Assembly: GCA_002221725.1 (NCBI GenBank)
Contig: NJFT01000079.1
Location: forward strand, 1-64,000
Source: Scedosporium boydii
Taxonomy: Eukaryota > Ascomycota > Sordariomycetes > Microascales > Microascaceae
Length of the DNA stretch: 64,000 bases
Direction of reading: 5' to 3'
Shown: in pieces, positions 46,093 to 55,497 of the stretch
Layout: each line of letters opens with the position of its first letter
Numbering within the stretch: the stretch's first letter is position 1
The notes under the pieces: generated by a model
What the model was told of the DNA's origin: nothing
Database searches by the model: none
The model's input: only the letters and a program-made list of their open reading frames with translations
Program-made: the position numbers and the translations under genes

Positions 46093-48579
46093 GTTCCCTC
46101 CAGGTCCTCGTTACGGAAACTGGACGGCGTAGAAAGAGCTGGAGCCTTGGATTGTCTGGGATATTTTGCGGAGGCGCCGAGATACGGAAACCGAGATGAC
46201 TGACTGATGCAAGTTCGTCGATCTCAGCTCCAACCCGGGAGCGCCACTCCATCCTCCCAGCAAGACCCAATCCCCCAGCCTAGCAGAAGCTGTGGGGTCT
46301 CAATCTCGGCCACTCGATTCCCCCTCGGTTGTAGTGCTCGTTCAAAGTTCCTGTCGATCTAGGATACGCCCGTGTTGATCATTGCCGACTATGATCACAC
46401 ACCTCAGCCTAGCCCGTCGGCCTCTTGCGGAAGACGGACTCCACACTCCATAGGGGGCGGTGAGATCTCAAGGCATATGCGAGTGCTCATGACGAGGCTA
46501 AAAGTCAGTCCTGGGTGTATGGTGACTTGTGATCTTCGCCCGTCTTAACCCTGTTCCATTTTAATTCAGTGCCTCTTCCATGCAGATTTGTTTGCTCTCT
46601 CAAGGCCATTCATTGTCTGAAGTGTTGTCTAGTCTCTAAAGCAGGAACTGCCGAGTGGTCCCCGAGGGATCGGGATTATTCCGGGGGTGCCAGATTATCC
46701 CTGCCAGGAATCAGGAACCTAAAATCCGGATCCGTAACGATTCAACCCGGGAAGTCGAGAGGTCGATCTGTTTCCGTCATCCTGCTCCTACCGGATATTC
46801 GTACGAAGATCTGTCTCGGACTTGCTTGCGAGCGGTTGCTTTAATTGGTCCTGAATCAGTATCCTACATCCATGGATGCAGCACATATGCAAGGGCATTG
46901 AATACCGCGACGAAGGAGCTGGTACTATGCATCGAGATATCTGCCATGTGGATAGGGGTGATCTGGCCCAACAAACTGCTCGGCCAGAATAAGTCGTGCC
47001 AATCCAGACTTCACACCTGAGTGGAGTGTTAGCCAACGGAAGGGTAGCCCGAACATCCACCTACCCTCCCCTGAGAAGAATACAAATTATGTCCAAGACG
47101 ATTTCATTTCTTCGCCCTAGTTGCAAATACCCTAAATCAAATGTTTGTTTCTTTCAACGCCCGCAATCACCGGCGTGGCGTCGACACAATTAACGGTGAC
47201 ATGGCTGAAGTCCCGATTCCTGATCTGTTCCTTTTTTCTTGCCCAACACCTGCGCTCCTTGCTTTTTCCTGCACACCGCACCAGCCCGAGGGTTTTCCTG
47301 GATTACTATACAGAGGGAGTTATCCTCATTTCAGCTGAGTCGGGCTTAAGCGAACGGAACTCCTAGAATGCCGTCACCGTGTGCATTACTCAACCACCCA
47401 GACCCTCCTGTGTGCATTTCCTTCTTTCCTTTTTCCCACCGAAGACGCGAGAATTTTGAGACCTGAATATTCGCACCTCAGCTACAGCCAGGTGTCTTGC
47501 CGCGTTTCGTTCATCATCATTCTACGCATAATTTTTTTTAAAAAAAAAAAAAAAAATCAAATGGATTTTGAAGGTAGCCGTATGATCTCGTTGCTTATTT
47601 TTAGGGCAAACTCAGCGCAGTGGTGGCGCAAGCAATAGTGCAAGGCGTCTACTGGAGATGGCAGTTTACCAAGATGGGGCTTACCGATGGACCCTGGAAG
47701 ATGGCACCATTGGAAACATCCAGAGGAGTCGAAGTCGGAGGAAATTGAGAGAGCCTAGAGAAGTTCTATCCTCCGGATGCATTAAGCATGTTCTAGGTGA
47801 TTGGCCATGGTAACCAGGTAGGAAGGCAGATCCAGCCTCAAGAGGGCCAACTATCCATTGATCTTGCCCATGCGTTTTGACTTCTGATGAGTATTTGCGA
47901 GATTACCAGTTCAAGGCTGACTTAACCTATCGCACTCTAACTCGAGTCCTGAATTTCATTGTTCCCACGTGAGTCGATCCGTATATGTCGTCTCAACATC
48001 CAAGACGAAACAAGACAATGGCACCGCCGAGGAATTCTCCGCTTAAGGGGTAGAACGTCATGGCGTCTGGGATTAGGTCCCCGTCATTGCTCCGCCCTTT
48101 CCGATGGTAAAGCCAAGAGGAGGAGAGACATGGAGGCAAGGGGGGGTGGTGATCTTGCTTGGACACTGAAACTGTGTGAGACAAGACCGCAGGCGCTGGC
48201 AATCTAAAGGGCTGACCCAAGGCCGCTAAAATGAAAAAAAGAGAAAAAATAAGGATGAGAGAATTTTTAACTCAGACGTGCATGCCATGAGAGCTAGCAC
48301 TTTCCTGGATGCAGAAGGGTCGATAAAGTTGTTTGTCCCTCTCGCTCAGAGGGTGGACGTCGTATTGTTAGTGATCAACATAGAATCGCCGAGATCATCA
48401 GAAACAAGGAGAACCCCTCGTATTAGAACCGACGTAAAGGGAGAAAGAGTGAGAGATGTAGTTGTTTTGGGAGGGAAGTTGTGAGAGAGCAATCCTAGTA
48501 CGGAGAACTGAGAGGGAGAGATAACATGAAGCTATCCAGCATCTCTTTTGAGAATGGGGAGTTGGAAGATGAGTCAAAC
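46093..48579. other. 2.5 kb gene-poor interval
   Basis: No domain-bearing frame was found. A homopolymer pair (about eight T then seventeen A) lies at about 47530-47556. Frames near 46569-47020 and 47141-47640 have no recognisable content. Confidence 0.4.
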
Positions 48580-48954
48580 TGTCACGGGCCAACCTTTATG
48601 CAGGCCCAGAAGCGGTGACAGACGGCAGAACTAGAGGCGCTGGCAGCTGCCTACAGATGGCCGGCACACAGGAACGCGATCGGAGGACAAGATCAATGAT
48701 CGGTGGCGATCACCCCTATAATCGCTCCGATCGCCTAGTGATCACTTCCGATCACTAGCTGGAAGGCTCCGATCACCAGGGAGAACTTGGAAGGGGAAAC
48801 GTCTATATAAACTACGGATTCCACTATGTATCTAGTTTGTCTTTCAAGACTCTCCAGTAGTCAATTTAAGTACAACTACACCCCTACACTTGAATACGCA
48901 CTTCTCACCAATATCTTGTGAATACTGTTTGACTGCCTCACTTACTTCATAACA
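48580..48954 (+). mobile_element. LTR of a retrotransposon (Ty3/gypsy-like ending)
   Basis: The segment starts TGTCACGGGCC and ends CTTCATAACA, with the TG...CA ends of an LTR, 375 bases long. It contains a promoter-like TATATAA at 48804-48810 in plus orientation. Directly after the CA comes GGCCCCTTCGACCC, which sits where a primer-binding site would be, so this may be the 5' LTR of a truncated element. The left part (U3) is packed with GATC motifs. A short related sequence occurs at 52550. No intact gag or pol is visible. Calling it gypsy-like rests on the end sequences only. Confidence 0.6.
48804..48810 (+). promoter_or_regulatory. TATA box inside the LTR
   Basis: TATATAA lies within the LTR, about 150 bases before its right end. 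This is the normal place for an LTR promoter reading to the right, towards HET gene 2. Confidence 0.5.
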
Positions 48955-49760
48955 GGCCCCTTCGACCCTAACGCCAGCTGCACCCACCTGATATAACTTG
49001 AGCCAGTGTTAGGATCGTAACATATTTAAACAAATTGATGTCAGCATCGGCGTGTGTCTGTTTTCCGGAGTCGTGCTTGGCAATGGCGCCCGGTAGATGA
49101 CGAAGGAACTCTTTGATGGAGATAATAAGCGGGAAAATGGTTACGGAGTGCTCTACTCCCAAGACCTGAGTGATAGACATTCTACACTCTTTTAAGATCC
49201 TAATTGACAGTTAGGAAAGGATTGCCTCCTAGGATAGGATAATGGTATCGCGGGGTTTTAACATCTAGAAAAGCGTTACTAGGTTTAATGTCCTCGACGG
49301 TATCGCTCCTTTAGGTTCCGCACATCTGTGTATATATCCCACAGGTCTGGGTGGTGGTGGTGGGTGGATAGATCTAGCTGCGGTAGCAAAGATCACATTT
49401 CCAAGTATTACCATTACCTTGTTCCGACCTCAGCCTGACCTGGAGTGAGGAGAGAATCCTTGCAGGCGCACGCGTTCAGACTGGACCCAAAAATTGTCAC
49501 ACAAAGAATATCACAAATATTAATTCGTCCAATAATGAGGCATGAAAGTGATACGTCAGCCATAACCTTTACCTGCAATTCTCTCACGAGTTTTCATGCC
49601 CAACCGCCACGCAGGTAGACGATTTGCGCCTAAACTTGACTGGCCATCGATTACACTCTGCCTGACCAAGCTCCAGATACTTTACTGCTAACTACAAGAG
49701 GGAATCATTCGAAACCTATCTCACGCGGCACAATCTCTCACCATAGTTCCACTGGTTGCC
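48955..49760. other. Element remnant and HET gene 2 upstream region
   Basis: Immediately right of the LTR is a short internal remnant. Diverged repeat copy A (listed separately) lies inside this stretch. The last 300 bases are the upstream region of HET gene 2. No separate gene was seen. Confidence 0.45.
49150..49397 (+). repeat. Diverged direct repeat, copy A
   Basis: This segment aligns by eye with 52690-52935 over about 245 bases in the same orientation. Shared blocks include GAGTGATAGACAT, ATCCTAATTGACAG, GGATTGC or AGATTGC, CCACAGGT and GCGGTAGC or GCAGTAGC. Many differences are C/T or G/A. It probably derives from the same retroelement as the neighbouring LTR. With copy B it brackets HET gene 2. 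Confidence 0.7.
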
Positions 49761-51876
49761 ATGGCGCCATGCTCATACTGCGAGTGGCTGCCCTTTACAG
49801 AGTTGGAGTGGGAGTCGGTGCACTATTCAACATTTACACAACTGGATGACTCGACAAAGAACGGCTGTGAAATATGTGGCATATTTAGGGCCGTCGTTCT
49901 TGAATACTACGCGCGTCATCGATCCTGCTCCATCGAAGAAGCGGAGGCATACCACCGACAACTGGATAGAGAGGACGCGGAGATAAGATCACAGGCTGGG
50001 AGCAGCCACTCAAGTCGAGATGTAGATCTGAGCGACGATGGCCAGTCCGACCAAAGCAGTGAAGCTACCTCCTTTTTTACCGAATCGGTCAGCCTCGACA
50101 CGGACGCAGAATTTTCCCCTTTGTCTACGGGCGTCTATAGGATCACGTACACGCGACGCGCCGAGAGTAAGATGGCTATCCCAGTGGACGAACTGTATCC
50201 TTTCGTGGATGTCTCGTCCCGACTTGGTAAGTACGCTGCGTTTCTACTATTTCTACTGCGCGGCAGGACGACTCTAAGCTTCTGCAGGCAGCGTTGCCCT
50301 TGACAGTTGGAACATTGTAGGGCGGCACGTTCCCCGGGATGTCGACTTTGAATTGGCCAAAGATTGGATTGGAAGCTGCGAGAGAGCCCACACGATCTGC
50401 TCTCGCTCATTGGACGACGCTACGCCCCCTTCTCGACTTCTCGACCTGCAAGCTTTTAGCAACTCTCTTGACGTACGCCTCGTTGAGGGGTTGAAGAACC
50501 ACGTTTCATATGCAACGTTGAGTCACTGTTGGGGAACTTCGCAGCCATTACGACTTACCAAAAAGTCATCCGGGCAGTTCAAGACAAGGATCCCCTACAA
50601 TAGCCTACCGAAAACGTTCCAGGATGCAGTTACCGCCACGATATCATTGGGGTTGAGGTATCTATGGATAGACTCTTTATGCATCATACAGGACAGTGCC
50701 ATTGACTGGGAGGAACAATGCGCGAAAATGGGGGGGATCTACAGAGACTCCTTTGTTACAATCGCTGGGCCAGCTGCACCTAGTTGCCACACTGGATTCC
50801 TTCACCCACGGGACATCTTGTCGATGGTTACAGTAACAGTCAAGAGCGGTGATCTGACCGACGACATCATCCTCTCTCACAAGGGCTTGGCAGAAGACTG
50901 CTACGGTCTTTCGCCTGAGGAAAATTCACCCTTGGCTAGAAGAGGATGGATTCTTCAAGAAAGACTGCTGTCCCGTCGGGTGCTTTATTTTGGCACCAGG
51001 GGCATATACCTTGAGTGTTTTAAGAACGTCCGTTTCGAAAGTTGTCACTACCCAACAAAGTGGGATATTCAAGCCGACAGCATCATAACCAAGGCTGTTG
51101 TAGACCAGCTCGGGAGCCGAAGAAAACGCCTATCCTACTGGTATCACCTCGTCAGCCATTATTCGGAGCTGTTACTGACGAAATCGACGGACAGACTGCC
51201 GGCGCTTTCCGGTATCGCCTCTCAATTTCACCGAGCAACGAAGGAAGATTATATTGCAGGAATTTGGCAAGGGGACATCGCGAGAGTGTTGGCTTGGTAT
51301 ACACCGTACTACGTGCTTACTGAGAAACCGCCGCACATTTCGGGATGGGATTACCTTTCTCCTTCCTGGTCATGGGCTGCCGCGAAGTATGGAGTGCAGT
51401 TCCCTGATTACGTTTCCGAGTTTCTCAGCAGGGTGGACATTCTAGAGGCTACGGTGACGACATCTAGCCTGGACCCGTTCGGCAGGGTGGATGGAGGCTA
51501 TATCAAATTACGTGGAAAAACGCAGATTGGGGTGATACGAGAACTACCTGATCCGTTAGTGCGTGGGCGTCGGAGCCTTTACGTCTACTCCCGCGACTTG
51601 CCTGGAGAAAAGCTAGCTCGATTCGAACCGGACGACCGGTGTTACGTTCCAGGATCAGAGTTTAGCGTCCGATTGCTGTACCTCGGGAAGTTCAAGAGAG
51701 CACGCGAGCACGAAGACGAGCCATGCGTGGCTCTAGCTGTTGAGCCAGTCCACAGAAGAATTCATGTATATAAGAGAATCGGGATGGTGCACGGCGACAC
51801 TTTACATAGAGGTTCTCCCAATGGGCTTGAGGGATTTTTCCAGGGATGCAGAGAAATATGCCTCACCCTGTGCTAG
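49761..51876 (+). CDS. HET-domain protein 2
   Basis: Two exons, 49761-50226 and 50288-51876, with a 61-base GTAAGT...CAG intron, give 684 residues. The N-terminus has cysteine pairs (CSYC and CEICGI), then an acidic Ser-rich linker at about residues 75-115. The HET domain has YATLSHCWG with Ala 231 to Gly 238, GLRYLWIDSLCIIQD and ARRGWILQERLLS. The C-terminal half has the SPSWSWAAAK segment. Function by family is an allorecognition effector that triggers growth arrest on contact with an incompatible strain; this is not shown for this copy. It is bracketed by LTR-derived direct repeats (48580-49397 and 52550-52935), so it could be lost or gained by recombination. It reads in the same direction as the LTR promoter. 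Confidence 0.93.
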
Positions 51877-52549
51877 CCGTTGGGTACATGTGCGAATCGT
51901 CACAGTTTTTGGACTGTAGATGTGTTTAACAAGTGAAGGACAAGGGAAGGTACAAAATGGGCAAATTGGAGAAAAGGGCACTCTACTTATGATAATGTGA
52001 TGGTAATGAAAGACAATTGCGAAAGCAAGGCAAAGATAGAAACAGCCTCAGTAAACTGGGCACATAAAAGAGGCAATCATAATTGCTCGCCTATTAGTCT
52101 GGTGGTGCTAGTTTTAGATACAGTAGAGATTGTCTACACAAAGCGACTCTACGAGAGGCATCGACTCGAGGCTCACTCACGAAGGTCCGACGCTCACGGT
52201 CAAAAAAAGGAGAAATTTACCCAAGAGAGGGGAACATAGAACGCACGCAGATGAATGAAGCAGTACAATCCCAATTGGGACCGCTTTTTCTTAATTTCGA
52301 CTTGATAGGCGCTGTGTCTGACAGCAGTCAGGGTCCTAAAATAAAGCTCATGATCTCATCCTCACAACTCCACCAGACTTTCTATATTTTGGTAGACGTA
52401 GTGCTCTAGTGGGGGTAAATGAGGACTCGAAGAATCAAAAGCTATTAGCAATTCTAGAAGGAAGGGAGAATATGGGCCATCGCTCATGCTCGCTATTAAT
52501 ATCACAGCATTGCGGCGGGCAGGTTACGAGGAAGCAGTGTAGTAGAGCA
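51877..52549. other. Intergenic, 3' of HET gene 2
   Basis: No domain-bearing frame was seen. Confidence 0.45.
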
Positions 52550-52582
52550 TGTCACGGACCGACCTCATGTAGGCCAAAGGAA
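52550..52582 (+). mobile_element. LTR-start fragment related to the LTR at 48580
   Basis: TGTCACGGACCGACCTCATG matches the first bases of the LTR at 48580 with mostly C/T and G/A differences, and the following TAGGCCAAAGG also aligns. The similarity stops at the G-rich tract. It is read as a truncated, older copy of the same LTR. Confidence 0.55.
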
Positions 52583-52610
52583 GGGGGTGGGGGGCGGGGG
52601 GCGGGAGGAG
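52583..52610 (+). repeat. G-rich tract with quadruplex potential
   Basis: Four runs of three to six G are separated by single T or C bases on the plus strand. This matches the usual G-quadruplex pattern with very short loops. Replication slippage may have expanded it. No function is implied. Confidence 0.7.
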
Positions 52611-52689
52611 GAGAGGTTCCAAATTAATATTGATCTGTAACTCTATATCTCCAGCAAGGAAACTCGAGGTGGGTAAATGGTGATGGAAT

Positions 52690-52935
52690 TTTCTACTCTC
52701 AAGACCCGAGTGATAGACATGCTACATTCTCGTGCAATCCTAATTGACAGCCAGGAGAAGATTGCTTACCAGGACAGGATGACAGTATCGCAGGCTTTAG
52801 ACCCTAGGAAAAGCATTACCAGGTTTCATATCATCAATTTCGTTGCTCCTTCAGGTTGTATACATCTACATATATACATTCCACAGGTTTAGGTGGTGTT
52901 GGGTAGATAGAGCTAGCTGCAGTAGCTAAGATCAT
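52690..52935 (+). repeat. Diverged direct repeat, copy B
   Basis: This is the partner of copy A at 49150-49397, in the same orientation and the same order relative to an LTR start. It lies 3' of HET gene 2. Differences between the copies are largely transitions by eye, which would fit old RIP, but I did not count them. Confidence 0.7.
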
Positions 52936-53604
52936 AACCCTTTTTGGAAGGGGCTTTAGAGACCTCATCCACCCCAGCAACCCTTCCTCTCTCTATCCTA
53001 GGTAGGGGGCTATTCCAATTAGATTAGATTACATAGTTACCTCTATATAAAGTCTGGGGGTACTATATAGAAACCTAACCAAAAAGAATCTAAACCTAAG
53101 CACTAGAGAACTAACCCAGAAACTTATCTAGTCATCATCTCCAAACTTACAGAGTTTATATAAGTATAGGTAGTATACTAGATAAAGAGTGCTTATTTAA
53201 TTTAGTACACTTTATTATCCCCAAGGTGTAGTGGAGGCTAAGTGTTGTATTCAGGTCCTTAAAACCTGTAGATATTGGATTGATTATAATGGTAAATGTA
53301 CTGCTTAGATTCACAGTAGATATTTTAACGGAGATAGGCCTGTCAATGTTCATTCAACAATCCCTTTTGGGACGGTTCCGTGCTTGAAGTCGAAGTGAAC
53401 AGTTGTGAAGGTACAACCCGCAGCAACCCAACGGATTCGCATGTGTTCTGAACTCTTTCATACTCCCATCACCATGATAAGGGTACACCCTACCTCTGGT
53501 TTTAGCGATTAATTTTACAGGCGCGCTGGAAACTGTGATCAGACGATGTTCATCGGCTCGAATTTGAATACCCGTTCTGGCATTCATCGTGAATGAGCCC
53601 TGTC
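52936..53604. other. AT-rich stretch, probable element remnant, then F-box 3' flank
   Basis: From about 53000 to 53350 the sequence is visibly AT-rich, with many TATA, TAGATA and CTA strings and no open frame beyond 65 codons. It continues directly from repeat copy B, so it is probably more of the same decayed element. The right part is the 3' flank of the F-box gene. Confidence 0.45.
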
Positions 53605-54732
53605 TCAGATGTTATGGAGCTTCCGAGTTCTACTTTCATCGCATTTTCGCATCTCCTCAGGCACCCGCGATGGCTCATCAACAAATAGAGGCCACTCCTG
53701 CTCGTAGGGGCTCTCTCCGCGGCCGAGATCATGCCACGATGTGATGACCAGAGCTCTATGCCCTGTTCCCTTGGCATCTCTTTTCTCCATGTGATATCCG
53801 GTATAGCAGTTAGAGCAAGAGGCAGGGAAAGGAGCCATGCCAGGGACCCAGCCGCATCCCCTGGAGCAATCGATTGGGTGAAACCAGAGGCAGCGGAGAT
53901 GGCGGCGGGTCCATGTTCCAATCGCGGAATCGCAACTGAATACAAAATCATAGGACGAGTACCATTCATCATGGGGGCAGCAATATACGGGCAGAAAACA
54001 TTTTCGTATGTATTCGCCCATTTTGCTCTTACATCGCAGAATCTGCCTTCTTAATGACGCCTCTTGTTGTAACTCTTCCTGAGCCTCAAAACCTAGGCTT
54101 ATCCACACTTCACGTTGGAGTATCAAGCGTCCATCAAATATTTTGGCCTCGGTAGTAACCTTGACCCAAGGATTGTCCAATGCATTTAGGTCGTGGTAGG
54201 GGATGGTTGAATGAAGCATCGACAGAGGATAAGTGTCCCAGCAATGCCGTGCCGATCTCATGACAGCCGCAACTGTGCTGAACGGCACACGAGACTGTAG
54301 TGTGGGGGGACTCTCCTCGCAGATTCTCGATCTATCTCGTTGATCAGGAAATATGCGGTACTGAAGGATCTCATTATTGTTCTTTTCCGCCCAGTCTCGA
54401 GGGAGGATCGGGAGGTGAAATTTGAGGCATGCAGCACAGAGGATATGGTCTGGTAGCTCTCCTTCCTTTTCCAAGAGCTGAAGAAATTTTAGACGCTCTT
54501 GGCCGTCGAGATTTAGGGCATCTTTTCCTAATACTCTAAGCATTGCGCGGTTTGTAAGGGCCAGTGAAGTACGGAACGAGGGGTCTAGGCTGCTCGCGAT
54601 GTGGCATATCATTTCGACGGGGAGGGTTTGCAGGGTGGGAGGCAGAAAGCGCGGTGACGTCTCATGTTCCGATGCGGTACTCTCGAGATCGATTCGCTCA
54701 ACGAGATTCCGTAGAATTGGAATGGTGGCCAT
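53605..54732 (-). CDS. F-box protein
   Basis: The frame is open to a GTG at 54789, but the first ATG is at 54732, giving 375 residues without introns. The F-box is at about residues 34-70 (LQTLPVEMICHIASSLDPS, then LALTNRAM). The rest is the typical fungal F-box layout, including a C-terminal Cys/His-rich part (CCPHDEW, CSRGCGW, CSNCYTGYH). F-box proteins recruit substrates to SCF ubiquitin ligases through Skp1; the substrate here is unknown. The gene sits between the retroelement remnants and the helicase relic, on the same strand as the latter. Confidence 0.88.
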   Translation of the reverse strand: MATIPILRNLVERIDLESTASEHETSPRFLPPTLQTLPVEMICHIASSLDPSFRTSLALTNRAMLRVLGKDALNLDGQERLKFLQLLEKEGELPDHILCAACLKFHLPILPRDWAEKNNNEILQYRIFPDQRDRSRICEESPPTLQSRVPFSTVAAVMRSARHCWDTYPLSMLHSTIPYHDLNALDNPWVKVTTEAKIFDGRLILQREVWISLGFEAQEELQQEASLRRQILRCKSKMGEYIRKCFLPVYCCPHDEWYSSYDFVFSCDSAIGTWTRRHLRCLWFHPIDCSRGCGWVPGMAPFPASCSNCYTGYHMEKRDAKGTGHRALVITSWHDLGRGESPYEQEWPLFVDEPSRVPEEMRKCDESRTRKLHNI

Positions 54733-55497
54733 GGTTGCTTGAAACTGAAAGAGCCGTCTGCCGATTGATTGTAGATGTGTGGCCTCCACCGATGTAAGTT
54801 AAATTTTTTTTTTGATTTGCCTCCGGATTTTCTTCCGGATTTTCTTCCTCCAGATTCATCATAGACCCACTACTCCCCCGATATTATAATTTCTCCAGGA
54901 TTTTGAGGTCGAACTGCCATGTGGAAAATGAGGTCATCCAGAGGCTGGCCCCGAGCCACGTTTCGAGGCTCCGGGGTGCGGCTAAAGAATATTTGGGATC
55001 CATTTGGCTTGTGATGGGCGCTAGACAGGTTTTTGAGAGGATAATTGGTGTAAAAGGACATTACTTCGTACGATTGAGTCACTTTGAGGCTATCGATTGT
55101 AAGAATTCTAGTGTTCATTTACAGAATAGACGAGACAAGGCGCTGGGCACTTGAATTGGAGAAGCAATTGAATAGACCAGACACTTGCAATCTGAAACAT
55201 GGCCCACTAAGCCACCACATGTTCTTATTTGGGTCATTCACCAACCTCTCTATCCTCCTCCCAGTGGATATAAGAAAGGATGCAGGAGGCGTGGCGACAA
55301 GGTATTCATCAAAATTGTTGCACTGATTTCGGAGCAAATTCAAGTTAAACTTCCGTTTGCATTCTGTTAGACACCTGGCTGGCAAACTCAAATCCACTGG
55401 CGCTTGCATATTTTCTACTTAGGCTCTTCCAGTAACTATTACTCCACAGTACAGGCCCCATGTTCCTCCAGCACGTTCAAAACCCAAATCAGATTGC
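54733..55497. other. Intergenic, upstream of the F-box gene
   Basis: A small tandem repeat of TCCGGATTTTCT (about two and a half copies) lies at about 54822-54850. No gene was seen. Confidence 0.45.

Noticed and set aside
48968..49180. 70-codon minus-strand frame as a gag gene
   Set aside because: It overlaps the element remnant, but no zinc knuckle or capsid motif is visible and the equivalent frame in copy B is not preserved.
54733..54789. GTG start for the F-box protein
   Set aside because: An ATG in good context lies 19 codons downstream, before the F-box, so nothing of the domain is lost.
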